Positions 1 through 8,986 are shown, counted from the stretch's first letter. The stretch is 64,000 nucleotides of DNA from Clostridia bacterium (GCA_910574475.1 CAJTAT010000012.1:31736-95735), one strand, 5' to 3'. Notes: generated by a model not told the origin, from the sequence alone. Numbers and translations are program-made.

Positions 1-1
1 A

Positions 2-1147
2 TTGGGAGGGAAAACGCCCCTGGAGTATGCCAGGACTCCAGCCCTGGATGAACTGGCGGGAAAGTCAGAGATAGGTCTGGCCCATATGATTCCCAAGGGT
101 ATGAAACCGGGAAGCGATACGGCAAATCTTGCCGTTTTGGGTTATAACCCCAGAGAGTATTATACAGGACGCTCTCCCCTGGAGGCACTCAGTATCGGTG
201 TGGATATGAAAGCAGAGGATATTGCACTGCGCACCAATCTCATCACAGTCTCGGATGGGGAAGAACCTTATGAGGAAAAGCTGATCCTGGATCACAGTTC
301 CAGTGAAATCAGTACAGAAGATGCGGCAGTACTTCTGGATGCCGTGCGGTCGGAGCTGGAAGATGATATTTATAAATTCTATGTAGGGACCAGCTATCGC
401 CATCTGCTCATCTGGACAGGGGGAAGTGTGGTGGAACTGACACCACCTCATGATGTCCTGGGGCAAAAGGTGGGAGACCATCTTCCTACTGATAAAAAAC
501 TTTTGGAAATGCAGAAAAAGAGTTATGAGATTTTATCTAAACATCCTATCAACCTGGAACGGAAAGCGAAGGGACTGAACCCGGCCAATTCCTGCTGGTT
601 TTGGGGAGCTGGGACACGTCCCTCCCTGGCCTCTTTTGAGGAAAAAAATCATAAAAAAGGCGTTATGATTTCTGCTGTAGATCTGCTGAAGGGAATTGCT
701 GTGGGAGCCAGGATGAAGAATATCACAGTGGAGGGGGCCAATGGCCAGTTACACACCAATTATGAGGGCAAGGCGCAGGCTGCTGTGGATGCACTTTTAA
801 AGGATGGATACGACTTCGCCTATATCCATGTGGAAGCACCAGATGAGATGGGACATCAGGGCAGTATTGAGCGGAAAGTGCAGGCGATTGAATATCTGGA
901 TCAGAGATTGATAAAAAATGTTATAAAAGCTATGGATGAGTCTGGTGAAAGTTATCGGTTGATGGTACTTCCAGATCATCCTACGCCCATTCGAGTGCGA
1001 ACACACACCAGCGATCCAGTTCCTTACTTGCTGTATGATAATCAAAAGCAGCTTCGAAGGATTGGGGCATATAATGAAAGAGAGGCTCAGGAGAGCGGAG
1101 TGACAGTAGAAAATGGCTATGAGTTAATAGATCATCTTTTTATGTGA
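2..1147 (+). CDS. Cofactor-independent phosphoglycerate mutase-like enzyme (possible homoserine kinase), 5' end cut by window
   Basis: The visible 381 residues belong to the archaeal-type cofactor-independent phosphoglycerate mutase / alkaline-phosphatase-like metalloenzyme family. The GSDTANL motif (nucleophile serine, about residues 38-44), TGRSPLEA and the C-terminal metal-binding PDHPTPIRVRTHTSDPVP segment are present. The first metal-binding strand (normally ending in GDG) is missing because the gene begins upstream of base 1, so the ttg at base 2 is not a true start. The family contains real 2,3-bisphosphoglycerate-independent mutases and a subgroup proposed to be homoserine kinase in clostridia lacking ThrB. 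Here the gene sits 27 bp before lysC, the aspartate-pathway entry enzyme, which favours the homoserine kinase reading. That assignment is inference from context. Confidence 0.85.
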   Translation: MGGKTPLEYARTPALDELAGKSEIGLAHMIPKGMKPGSDTANLAVLGYNPREYYTGRSPLEALSIGVDMKAEDIALRTNLITVSDGEEPYEEKLILDHSSSEISTEDAAVLLDAVRSELEDDIYKFYVGTSYRHLLIWTGGSVVELTPPHDVLGQKVGDHLPTDKKLLEMQKKSYEILSKHPINLERKAKGLNPANSCWFWGAGTRPSLASFEEKNHKKGVMISAVDLLKGIAVGARMKNITVEGANGQLHTNYEGKAQAAVDALLKDGYDFAYIHVEAPDEMGHQGSIERKVQAIEYLDQRLIKNVIKAMDESGESYRLMVLPDHPTPIRVRTHTSDPVPYLLYDNQKQLRRIGAYNEREAQESGVTVENGYELIDHLFM

Positions 1148-1174
1148 AAAATACAAAAACGAGGAGAAAAAGCA

Positions 1175-2383
1175 ATGCTGATTGTGAAAAAATTTGGCGG
1201 AACATCCGTGGCTGACAAAGAAAGAATTTTCAATGTGGCCAAAAGATGTGCGGAAGATTTCAAAAAAGGAAATGATGTAATAGTTGTTCTTTCCGCAATG
1301 GGAAAATCTACAGATGAGCTGATCGCCAAGGCACATGAGATCAACCCAGACCCTCCCAAGAGGGAATTGGATATGCTGCTGACCACAGGGGAGCAGGTAT
1401 CCGTGGCCTTGATGGCAATGGCCTTTGATGTGATGGACGTACCGTCTGTATCCCTAAATGCATTTCAGGTATCCATGCATACAACCCGGGTTCACGGCAA
1501 TGCCAGGCTGAAACGCATTGATACAGACCGGATTATGCACGAATTGGAGCACCGGAGAATTGTAATTGTGACAGGATTTCAGGGGGTCAATAAGTACGAC
1601 AACTATACGACTCTGGGACGAGGCGGTTCCGACACCACGGCCGTAGCACTGGCAGCAGTTCTTCATGCAGACGCCTGTGAGATCTACACCGATGTAGACG
1701 GGATCTACACGGCTGATCCCCGCTATGTTCCAAAAGCCCGCAAGCTTGAGGAGATCACTTATGATGAGATGCTGGATCTGGCGACTCTGGGCGCCGGGGT
1801 ATTACACAACCGTTCTGTGGAAATGGCAAAGAAATATGGTGTACAATTGGTAGTTCGATCAAGTCTGAATGATCACGAAGGAACTATTGTTAAGGAGGAA
1901 ACAAACGTGGAAAGAATGTTAATTAGCGGTGTAGCGCTGGATAAAAATACAGCAAGAATTTCAGTCATTGGCCTGGAGGATCAGCCAGGTATTGCCTTTA
2001 AACTATTTCATCTTCTGGCAAGGGACAACATCAACGTAGATGTAATTCTGCAGTCTATTGGACGTGATAATACAAAGGATATTTCCTTTACCGTATCCCG
2101 GGATGACGCAGATCTGGCCATCAAAATTCTGGAGAGCCATATGAGCAGAATCGGCGGAAAACATATTTCCTGCAATAAGGAAGTGGCAAAAGTATCCATC
2201 GTAGGCGCTGGTATGATGTCGAATCCGGGTGTTGCAGCCAAGATGTTTGAGGCTCTTTACAATCAGAATATTAATATTAACATGATTTCTACTTCTGAGA
2301 TCCGTGTGACTGTGTTGATTCACGAGAGAGACGCAGAGCGGGCGGTAAATGCAGTTCATGATGCTTTTGAATTAGAAGAGTAG
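1175..2383 (+). CDS. lysC: Aspartate kinase
   Basis: Phosphorylates L-aspartate, the first step to lysine/diaminopimelate, threonine and methionine. The 402-residue length fits monofunctional class aspartokinases. The N-terminal kinase domain opens with VKKFGGTSVAD (residues 4-14), and the catalytic region includes TTGEQVS and GRGGSDTTAVALA. Two C-terminal ACT domains follow from about residue 255 (ISVIGLEDQPGIAFKLF, then VSIVGAGMMSNPGVAAKMF), the usual allosteric site for lysine or threonine. A GAGGAG ribosome site lies 9 bases before the ATG. It is probably co-transcribed with the upstream mutase-like gene. Its stop codon is inside the terminator hairpin shared with tex. Confidence 0.96.
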   Translation: MLIVKKFGGTSVADKERIFNVAKRCAEDFKKGNDVIVVLSAMGKSTDELIAKAHEINPDPPKRELDMLLTTGEQVSVALMAMAFDVMDVPSVSLNAFQVSMHTTRVHGNARLKRIDTDRIMHELEHRRIVIVTGFQGVNKYDNYTTLGRGGSDTTAVALAAVLHADACEIYTDVDGIYTADPRYVPKARKLEEITYDEMLDLATLGAGVLHNRSVEMAKKYGVQLVVRSSLNDHEGTIVKEETNVERMLISGVALDKNTARISVIGLEDQPGIAFKLFHLLARDNINVDVILQSIGRDNTKDISFTVSRDDADLAIKILESHMSRIGGKHISCNKEVAKVSIVGAGMMSNPGVAAKMFEALYNQNININMISTSEIRVTVLIHERDAERAVNAVHDAFELEE

Positions 2384-2400
2384 GGGAAAACCCCTACTCT
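2377..2400. terminator. Bidirectional hairpin between convergent lysC and tex
   Basis: A perfect 10-bp stem, AGAGTAGGGG and its complement, closes on an AAAA loop. It contains both the lysC stop (2381-2383) and the tex stop (2394-2396). The T tracts on either side are short and interrupted, so termination strength is uncertain. Confidence 0.7.
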
Positions 2401-4544
2401 ATTCCTTTCATAGTCAAAGCAATCCGCTTCTTCTGCAAATCCACACTCATCACCTTCACATCCACCACATCGCCTACACTGAGCACTTCCAGTGGATGTT
2501 TGATAAACTTTTTATCTGTAATCTGGGAAATGTGAACGAGTCCGTCCTGGTGTACCCCAATATCCACAAACACTCCAAAGTCAATGACATTGCGCACAGT
2601 TCCCTTTAAAATCATTCCAGGAGTCAGATCTTTCATTTCTAACACATCTGTTCTGAGAATCGGCTTCGGCATCTCATCTCGCGGATCTCTGGCTGGTTTT
2701 TCCAGCTCTTTCACGATGTCCCTAAGGGTAATTTCTCCAATTTCCAGATCTTTGGAAAGCTTTTCATAATCCTTTACTTTCTTTGACAAGCCATTTAGGC
2801 CTCCGCTTAAAATATCAGCCTCGCTGTAGCCCATAGAAGACAAAAGCTTTGCGGCAGCCTCATAAGATTCTGGATGTACACTGGTGGTGTCTAAAGGATT
2901 CTTCCCTCCCGTAATGCGCATAAATCCGGCACATTGTTCATATGCTTTGGGACCTAACTTAGCTACTTTTAAAAGCTGTTTTCGATCCAGGAAGCGTCCA
3001 TTGGCCTCCCGGTAGGCCACTATATTCTTAGCTAAGGTTTTACTGATACCTGAGATATATTCCAGCAGGGAGGCAGAAGCTGTATTCAGATCCACTCCGA
3101 CCTTATTGACACAGTCTTCCACTACGCCAGACAGGGCTTCACTCAGCTTTTTCTGATTCATATCATGCTGGTACTGACCCACTCCAATGGACTTGGGATC
3201 GATTTTCACTAACTCAGCCAGAGGATCCTGGAGTCTTCGGGCGATAGAAGCCGCGCTGCGCTGTCCCACATCAAAATTGGGGAATTCTTCTGTGGCAAGC
3301 TTGCTGGCCGAATATACAGAGGCTCCTGCTTCATTGACTATTATATACTGCACTTTCACTGGCAGTTCCTTTAAAAGCTCTACAATGACCATCTCAGATT
3401 CCCGGGAAGCCGTTCCATTTCCCACAGAAATCAAGGTAATGTTATACTTTTGAATTAATTTTTTCAGTACGGCTTTCGCCTCAGTGACTTTATTCTGTGG
3501 CGCTGTGGGGTAGATGACAACCGTATCAAGAACTTTCCCTGTGGCATCCACCACGGCAAGTTTGCAACCTGTGCGGAAGGCTGGATCCCAACCCAACACC
3601 ACCTGGCCTACAATTGGGGGCTGCATTAGAAGCTGCTCCAAATTCTTTCCAAATACTTTAATCGCACCGTCCTCAGCTTTTTCCGTGAGATCGTTTCGAA
3701 TTTCCCGCTCAATGGCTGGGGCGATGAGGCGCTTATAGCTGTCTTCAATGACCACTTTTAACACTGGGGTAGTGTACGGATTTTCCCGCACAATCACTTT
3801 TTTCTCCAAAAAGCGCAGAATCCGCTCCTCAGGAGCTTCCAGCTTTACTGAAAGCGCTTTTTCTGCCTCCCCTCGATTTAACGCCAGGACTCGATGTCCT
3901 GCCAGCTTTTTCAAGGGCTCCTCAAAATTATAATACATCTCATAGACAGTCTGTACCTTTTCATCTTTGGCTGTAGAGAGGATTTTTCCCTCATCAAAGG
4001 TGGCCTTTCGGATATAGATACGATAATCCGCCTCATCCGAGATAGCTTCAGCCAGAATATCTCCTGCTCCCGCAATAGCCTCCTCTACAGTGAGTACCCC
4101 TTTTTCTTCAGAAATATAGTTTAAAGCTTCCTCCTCCAGAGGCCGCTTTGTCATCTGAAGACGAATCAGATCAGCCAGACCATTAAGCCCTTTTTCCTTT
4201 GCAATGGTAGCGCGGGTGCGCCGCTTTGGACGGTAGGGACGGTACAAATCTTCGACCACTACCAAAGTCTCCGCAGCCAGGATTTGTGCTTTCAGCTCTT
4301 CTGTGAGCTTTCCCTGCTCCTCAATACTGCCTAAGACCTGTTCTTTCTTTTCTTCCAGATTTCTAAGATAAGCCAACCGCTCATTCAGACTTCTTAAGAC
4401 TTCATCGTTCAAAGAGCCTGTTATTTCCTTTCGGTATCTGGAAATAAATGGGATTGTATTTCCCTCATCAATCAACTTCACCGCTGCTTCTGTCTGCCAT
4501 TGTTGAATTCCCAGCTCATCCGTCAACTTTTTTAAAATATCCAT
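2394..4544 (-). CDS. tex: Tex-family S1 RNA-binding protein
   Basis: Tex is a conserved nucleic-acid-binding protein linked to transcription and RNA metabolism. The 716 residues match the usual length. Order of domains: N-terminal helical Tex domain (GNTIPFISRYRKE near residue 28), a YqgF-like RNase H fold around residue 320 (GWDPAFRTGCKLAVVD), helix-hairpin-helix repeats around 490-560 (LNTASASLLEYISGISK), and a C-terminal S1 domain from about 640 (GTVRNVIDFGVFVDIGVHQDGLVHISQ). It is transcribed alone, convergent with lysC, from a promoter visible at 4606-4634. Confidence 0.95.
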   Translation of the reverse strand: MDILKKLTDELGIQQWQTEAAVKLIDEGNTIPFISRYRKEITGSLNDEVLRSLNERLAYLRNLEEKKEQVLGSIEEQGKLTEELKAQILAAETLVVVEDLYRPYRPKRRTRATIAKEKGLNGLADLIRLQMTKRPLEEEALNYISEEKGVLTVEEAIAGAGDILAEAISDEADYRIYIRKATFDEGKILSTAKDEKVQTVYEMYYNFEEPLKKLAGHRVLALNRGEAEKALSVKLEAPEERILRFLEKKVIVRENPYTTPVLKVVIEDSYKRLIAPAIEREIRNDLTEKAEDGAIKVFGKNLEQLLMQPPIVGQVVLGWDPAFRTGCKLAVVDATGKVLDTVVIYPTAPQNKVTEAKAVLKKLIQKYNITLISVGNGTASRESEMVIVELLKELPVKVQYIIVNEAGASVYSASKLATEEFPNFDVGQRSAASIARRLQDPLAELVKIDPKSIGVGQYQHDMNQKKLSEALSGVVEDCVNKVGVDLNTASASLLEYISGISKTLAKNIVAYREANGRFLDRKQLLKVAKLGPKAYEQCAGFMRITGGKNPLDTTSVHPESYEAAAKLLSSMGYSEADILSGGLNGLSKKVKDYEKLSKDLEIGEITLRDIVKELEKPARDPRDEMPKPILRTDVLEMKDLTPGMILKGTVRNVIDFGVFVDIGVHQDGLVHISQITDKKFIKHPLEVLSVGDVVDVKVMSVDLQKKRIALTMKGIE

Positions 4545-4605
4545 AATATTTGTTCCCCTTATTTCATAACCTTAGCGCATCCTGCTCTCTCAGGCGGCAA
4601 TCTCT

Positions 4606-4634
4606 ATTATAACGAAAATAGTGCCTGTTCGCAA
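4606..4634 (-). promoter_or_regulatory. Sigma-A type promoter of tex
   Basis: On the minus strand TTGCGA and TATAAT are separated by 17 bp, 62 bases before the tex start. It is divergent from the promoter at 4642-4670, so the two regulatory regions nearly touch. Confidence 0.65.
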
Positions 4635-4641
4635 GAATCAT

Positions 4642-4670
4642 TTGTTTTTCTAACCAGGCTGTGGTATAAT
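4642..4670 (+). promoter_or_regulatory. Sigma-A type promoter of the membrane-protein pair
   Basis: TTGTTT, 17-bp spacer, TATAAT, about 100 bases before the first gene of the 4770-5878 operon. Confidence 0.65.
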
Positions 4671-4769
4671 CTCCCGTGATGAAACTAATGAAAAGACCAG
4701 CTATGGCTCAGGGATTGCATGAATGTATTGAATGAACCATAGCAAAACTTAAAATAGGAGCCATTATTT

Positions 4770-5132
4770 ATGGAACAATCTACATCCACAAAACCAAATC
4801 CTATGGCTATGTTCTCTTTAATTCTAGGGATCACTTCATTTCTGTTCATTCTTAATGTATATTACGCGCTCTTTTTTGGCTGCATGGGCATCCTTTTTGC
4901 TGTGCTGTCCCGGGGAAGCGGGCTGAAAATGCCAGACAAAGCCGTAGGTGGCTTTGCTGTCTCTGTGGTAGCTATTACTTTAAGTGTTGTTCTTACCATT
5001 GCTTCTTTCTATCTGATGATCCGTCTGTTTGGACTGGAGACTGCCACAGATCCAGAAGCCCTGCGAAATGCTGTGATGGATTTGTATAACAGAATGTTAA
5101 ATGATATGCAGGCAGGAGGGAGCGCTCTATGA
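4770..5132 (+). CDS. Small membrane protein of unknown function (DUF4190-like)
   Basis: This 120-residue protein has hydrophobic segments at about 12-48 (two passes, broken by a short loop) and 57-85, then a soluble tail. The N-terminal pattern NPMAMFSLILGITSFLF resembles DUF4190-like small membrane proteins, but the match is only by general character. AGGAG lies just before the ATG. The stop overlaps the start of the next gene as ATGA, indicating translational coupling with the DUF975 protein. The functions of both are unknown. Confidence 0.75.
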   Translation: MEQSTSTKPNPMAMFSLILGITSFLFILNVYYALFFGCMGILFAVLSRGSGLKMPDKAVGGFAVSVVAITLSVVLTIASFYLMIRLFGLETATDPEALRNAVMDLYNRMLNDMQAGGSAL

Positions 5133-5878
5133 TTTCCACATCCAAAGAATTAAAACGCAGAGCCAGAGCCACTCTGGAAGGAAAATATTTTTTGGCTACC
5201 AGTCTGGCAGCCCTTTTGTCTCTTTTTTCTTATCTGATGATGTATCTCTTGTCAGGTTTCCTGACTTCCTCGGAGGGAACTTTGCCGCAGGCGCCTTTCT
5301 GGATTCTGTGGGTGATTATGATTCTTTTAAATTCCCTGTTTGAGGTAGGATTTATTAAGTTTCTATATACATTAAGCTCTCTGGGAGCTACAAAGATACC
5401 TGGAACCTTAATTTATGGCTTTAAAAATCAGCCGGATACCTTTATTTTGACGGCCGCTTTTCGCTATCTGATCACCTTGACTTGGTTTATTCCGGCTATT
5501 CTCAGATATCTTCAGATTCCATACAATCTGGAACTGACTGCACTTCCCGGGGCTGTTTTTCCTGTTCTGCTTCTTTTGCTGGCAGGAGCTGTTCCGGCAG
5601 TATTTCTTGCTTTGCCATATTGCCTGTCCACATATATACTTCTGGATGAGCCTTACTGCTCTGCCAGGGATGCGCTGAAGCGCAGTCGTATTCTGATGCA
5701 AGGCCAAAAAAAGCGCATGTTCCTTTTGTGGATGGGGTTTCTTCCCCTCTGCCTTGTAGGGATTGGATCTTATGGTATCGGTTTTCTGTGGATTCGGCCT
5801 TATTACCACACAACCATGAGTCAGTTCTATCTAGATTTAAAACAAAATAAGAGAAAAGAAAAGGATGTTGCAGAATAA
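5129..5878 (+). CDS. DUF975 family integral membrane protein
   Basis: The 249 residues begin with the DUF975 signature (KELKRRARATLEGKYFLAT), followed by about six hydrophobic segments and the typical C-terminal stretch with DEPYCSARDALKRSRILMQGQK. Family members are common in Lachnospiraceae and streptococci and have no established biochemical role. It overlaps the preceding gene by 4 bases. A terminator overlaps its stop codon. Confidence 0.88.
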   Translation: MISTSKELKRRARATLEGKYFLATSLAALLSLFSYLMMYLLSGFLTSSEGTLPQAPFWILWVIMILLNSLFEVGFIKFLYTLSSLGATKIPGTLIYGFKNQPDTFILTAAFRYLITLTWFIPAILRYLQIPYNLELTALPGAVFPVLLLLLAGAVPAVFLALPYCLSTYILLDEPYCSARDALKRSRILMQGQKKRMFLLWMGFLPLCLVGIGSYGIGFLWIRPYYHTTMSQFYLDLKQNKRKEKDVAE

Positions 5879-5912
5879 GTCCTCAGGCTTACTGTGTAAC
5901 ATCCTCTTTTTT
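5862..5912 (+). terminator. Rho-independent terminator of the DUF975 operon
   Basis: AGGATGTTGCA pairs with TGTAACATCCT (one G-T pair), followed by CTTTTTTCT. The left arm overlaps the end of the DUF975 coding region. Confidence 0.8.
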
Positions 5913-5938
5913 CTATTTTGTTCAATTTTTAAGCAATG

Positions 5939-6109
5939 TTAAACTCGAACATCAATATGATCACCCAGGCCAGGTGTCTGAGCCACAGCAAGCATTTCGA
6001 CCATAGCTTCTGCAGTGCTCTCTGTTGTATCAAGAACCTTTGACATTAAAGTAAAATTCAAGTCCGTACTCAGTCTGCTCATAGACGCAGATAGTGATGA
6101 AAGCTCCAT
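5939..6109 (-). CDS. YjfB-family putative motility protein
   Basis: A 56-residue open frame with a strong ribosome site (GAGGTGA, 4-5 bases before ATG). It begins MELSSLSASMSRLSTDLN and ends VAQTPGLGDHIDVRV. This short amphipathic helix followed by a conserved tail is the pattern of the YjfB/putative motility protein family (PF14070), recognised from memory. The role is unclear; no flagellar genes are in the window. It is convergent with the DUF975 gene and has 180 bp of its own space. Confidence 0.75.
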   Translation of the reverse strand: MELSSLSASMSRLSTDLNFTLMSKVLDTTESTAEAMVEMLAVAQTPGLGDHIDVRV

Positions 6110-6215
6110 AAACTCACCTCATTATATTTTAATGTTTATCTTTATCAAATTATAGCAAAACTACTGAAAAAATGCAAGATTTTTCTGATAGACTCTGCTT
6201 CAGAGGGATATAAAT

Positions 6216-6758
6216 TTAGAACTGAAAAATAATTCCAATCACAGCCGCTGCCAAAAGCCAGGCTGCCGGATGAAGTTTCTTGAGTTGCTTGATGTGCATC
6301 AGTGCAAAAAATATGACACAAAGTATTAAGGGCTTTATGGCAATGCCATCCTCTGTCATAAGCGCCACCTGAAACAGTCCAAAGACAGCAGAAGCAATGA
6401 GAGCAGTTACGGCTGGACGGATACCTGCGAAAACTGCCTTGACAGTAGCGTTTTCACTGAAATTGGTCAGGAATTTGGCTATTAGGATGATGACGATAAT
6501 GCTTGGCAGGACCAGACCCATAGTGGCAACTACGCCACCGATTACGCCACCTGCGTGAAATCCTGCATAAGTGGCCATATTAATTCCAAGGGGGCCGGGA
6601 GTGCTTTCTGAGACAGCCATCATATTGGTCAGGTCAGCCATCGTGTACCAATCATAATGTTTTGTTAGATCCATTAAAAAAGGTAAGGTTGCAGGGCCGC
6701 CGCCAATGGCAAACAGGCCGATTTTGAAAAACTCATAGAAAAGCAATAAATAAGTCAT
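6216..6758 (-). CDS. Chromate transporter, second half-size subunit
   Basis: A 180-residue member of the CHR family, here as two short proteins instead of one fused ChrA. The family signature is at the start (FFKIGLFAIGGGPATLPFL) and again near PGPLGINMATYAGFHAGG. About five hydrophobic segments follow. The start codon overlaps the stop of the upstream partner (ATGA), so equal expression and a heterodimer are likely. Short-chain CHR pairs carry chromate out of some bacteria, but in gut clostridia the physiological anion is not known. Confidence 0.92.
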   Translation of the reverse strand: MTYLLLFYEFFKIGLFAIGGGPATLPFLMDLTKHYDWYTMADLTNMMAVSESTPGPLGINMATYAGFHAGGVIGGVVATMGLVLPSIIVIILIAKFLTNFSENATVKAVFAGIRPAVTALIASAVFGLFQVALMTEDGIAIKPLILCVIFFALMHIKQLKKLHPAAWLLAAAVIGIIFQF

Positions 6759-7303
6759 GCGCGTCTTGCCCTCACTTTCTCAGTAATCACCCCAAAGATA
6801 CCGGCGGCCACTACGATGGCGATGGTGGGGACTGGGGTTAGCTGGGCCAGAAGAAAGGCAATGATACAGACTGCCACACAAAGAAAATTTACCAGACTCT
6901 TTTTGGCAAGCGTAATCACTGTATTTAGCATCAGTGCGCACACGACGCCTTTGATTCCCATTACTGCATGTTGAAACCAAATATTGTCCATCAATGCTTG
7001 AAAAAAGCTGGCGATAATGGAGACGATAATGAGAGAGGGGGAGACCATTCCCAGAGTGGCCATAATACCTCCAGGGATACCTTTCCGCTTATATCCTACA
7101 AAAGTAGCTGTGTTGACGGCAATAATACCAGGGGTACACTGTCCTATGGCGTAGCAATCGATGAGATCCTCCTCCGAGATCCAATTATTCTTTTGGACTA
7201 GTTCATATTTTAATAAGGGCAGCATAGTCAATCCACCGCCAAAGGTAAGCCCTCCGATACGGAAAAATACGGCGAAAAGCTGCCAAAGTTCTTTCCAGTG
7301 CAT
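6755..7303 (-). CDS. Chromate transporter, first half-size subunit
   Basis: The partner of the preceding CHR protein, 182 residues. LFAVFFRIGGLTFGGGLTMLPLL opens the protein, and CTPGIIAVNTATFVGYKRKG carries the second family motif. I chose the ATG at 7303 (MHWKEL) because GAGAGGT lies 5 bases before it; an earlier in-frame ATG at 7354 has no such site. The two proteins are probably inserted in opposite orientation in the membrane, as proposed for paired short CHR proteins. Confidence 0.92.
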   Translation of the reverse strand: MHWKELWQLFAVFFRIGGLTFGGGLTMLPLLKYELVQKNNWISEEDLIDCYAIGQCTPGIIAVNTATFVGYKRKGIPGGIMATLGMVSPSLIIVSIIASFFQALMDNIWFQHAVMGIKGVVCALMLNTVITLAKKSLVNFLCVAVCIIAFLLAQLTPVPTIAIVVAAGIFGVITEKVRARRA

Positions 7304-7510
7304 AAGATACCTCTCATAGTTTAGATTTGATGAAAATAGATACCTGATAAGCATATCATAAATTTTACGGGTTTTCTACATAAAAAGTTGAGAACAAAAT
7401 ATTGTGCAAATATTATAATTATGTAAAAAAGCACAAGGGATTATTGACAAAAATGACAAGCAGTGGCAAAATATAAGATATTAGGAAAGATTTCTGCGGG
7501 AGGGTTGCAA

Positions 7511-8266
7511 ATGAGTATAGGAACTTATAGTATGATAAGGGAGATTCTGGAAAAGAGTAAGTATACAGTGGCCATGTGCGGAACGAATATGATGAAAGAA
7601 TCGGGTATGCCGAGCCTTCGGTCTCCAGAAATTGCTTATAAGGTGGAGAAAAAGTACAAATATTCTCCAGAAGAGATTTTTGCATCCGTATTTTATACAA
7701 ACAGAACTGAGACTTTTTTTAAATATTACCGGGATGAGATGCTAAAACCGCCCCTTGAACCGAGCGAGGGTTTTTATGCTATGGCTGAATTGGAGCGCCA
7801 GGGGCTACTTCAATGTTCCATTACCAACAATGTGTATAATTTGCCAGGACGGGCTGGCTGTAAAAATATTTTGAACCTGCATGGTACAGTTTATGATAAT
7901 GAATGTCCCCGATGCGGGAAGAAGTATCCCATGGAGTATATTCGGGATGCCAAGAAGATCCCTCTCTGTGAGAAGTGCCTGATTCCAGTACGGCCTAAGG
8001 TGTTGTTGTTTGGAGAGCAAGTAGACAATCAGTTGATGACTAAGGCTGTGGGAGAAGTGGCAAAGGCAGATGTTCTCCTACTGCTTGGGACCACATTGAA
8101 CTCTGGCTTGTGTGAGGGATATGTAGAGTATTTTGAGGGCAGTCAGATGATTATTATTAATGGACAGGAGCATTATACTGACTGTAAGGCAGATGTAGTT
8201 CTCCATGAGGAAGTAAAGACAGCGCTTCCCAAAATTGCCTGGCCGAATGGAAAAGATAAAAAATAG
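7511..8266 (+). CDS. Divergent Sir2-family (sirtuin-like) protein
   Basis: A 251-residue sirtuin relative. Zinc cysteines C132, C135, C153 and C156 and the motif around H124 (LNLHGTVYD, catalytic histidine position) are intact, as is RPKVLLFGE. The NAD-binding motifs are altered. The usual GAGIS-x-SGIPDFR is AMCGTNMMKESGMPSLR at residues 21-37, and the usual TQNVDGLH is TNNVYNLP at 105-112, so the conserved Q and D are N and Y. Canonical sirtuins remove acyl groups from lysine using NAD. Whether this one does is uncertain. The start is the ATG at 7511, preceded by GGGAGGG; an upstream in-frame start at 7463 lacks a ribosome site. Confidence 0.85.
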   Translation: MSIGTYSMIREILEKSKYTVAMCGTNMMKESGMPSLRSPEIAYKVEKKYKYSPEEIFASVFYTNRTETFFKYYRDEMLKPPLEPSEGFYAMAELERQGLLQCSITNNVYNLPGRAGCKNILNLHGTVYDNECPRCGKKYPMEYIRDAKKIPLCEKCLIPVRPKVLLFGEQVDNQLMTKAVGEVAKADVLLLLGTTLNSGLCEGYVEYFEGSQMIIINGQEHYTDCKADVVLHEEVKTALPKIAWPNGKDKK

Positions 8267-8290
8267 GTAGGGTAGAGTGTGAAATAGAGA

Positions 8291-8328
8291 AAGAGGCTGA
8301 CACATAATTTTTTGTGTGGCAGCCTCTT
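8291..8328 (+). terminator. Hairpin between the sir2-like gene and xpt
   Basis: A 15-position stem with one mismatch (AAGAGGCTGACACAT against GTGTGGCAGCCTCTT) closes on a T-rich loop and is followed only by GTTTG. It probably ends the sir2-like transcript. Because it lies in the xpt leader it could also be a regulatory hairpin, but no purine riboswitch aptamer is recognisable. Confidence 0.6.
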
Positions 8329-8371
8329 GTTTGATGTAACTGATACGAATGTTGTAAGGAGGAGCCAGATT

Positions 8372-8938
8372 ATGAAATTGCTGGAAGATAAGATATTAAA
8401 TGAAGGAATTGTGCTTGGGCAGGACATCCTAAAAGTAGATGGATTTATCAATCATCAGATAGATGTTTCATTTATGGAAGAATTAGGAAAAGATATGGCG
8501 GAATATTTTCAAGGCCAGGGAATTACGAAAGTATTTACTATTGAGTCATCAGGAATTGCCCCTGCTGTTTTCACAGCGAAATATTTGAATGTGCCTATGG
8601 TTATTTTGAAAAAGCAGGCGTCAAAAAATCTTAAAACCCAGGTTTGGCAGACGGAAGTAGTTTCTTATACAAAGGATCTTTCTTATGAACTGACCCTTGC
8701 AAAAGAATATATATCTGATACGGATCATATCCTGATAGTTGATGATTTTTTGGCAAACGGAGAGGCCGCTACAGGTGCGGTACGCCTTATCCGTAAGGCT
8801 CATGCCACGATAGCTGGGGTGGGAGTCTTGATAGAGAAGTCTTTTCAGCCAGGACGGGAGAAGCTGGAGAGTCAGGGGATTTCTGTGTATGCCCAGGCCC
8901 AGATTCGTGATTTTGAGAATGGAAAAGTTCGGTTTTAA
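8372..8938 (+). CDS. xpt: Xanthine phosphoribosyltransferase
   Basis: Salvages xanthine to XMP using PRPP. The 188 residues match Bacillus Xpt in length. The PRPP-binding motif is ILIVDDFLANGEAATG (residues 120-135), and the base-recognition region includes TIESSGIAPAV (57-67). The ATG at 8372 follows a full AAGGAGG site; the longer frame starting at 8312 begins inside the hairpin and is rejected. It stands 48 bp before the yitT-like gene. The usual xpt-pbuX pairing with a xanthine permease is absent. Confidence 0.94.
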   Translation: MKLLEDKILNEGIVLGQDILKVDGFINHQIDVSFMEELGKDMAEYFQGQGITKVFTIESSGIAPAVFTAKYLNVPMVILKKQASKNLKTQVWQTEVVSYTKDLSYELTLAKEYISDTDHILIVDDFLANGEAATGAVRLIRKAHATIAGVGVLIEKSFQPGREKLESQGISVYAQAQIRDFENGKVRF

Positions 8939-8986
8939 AGGCTGATCCGTGAAAATGGGGGAATTTTCTGGAGGTAGAAGGCAGTT

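Noticed and set aside
8267..8371. Purine riboswitch in the xpt leader
   Set aside because: Only a simple hairpin is present; the conserved three-way junction and loop sequences are missing.
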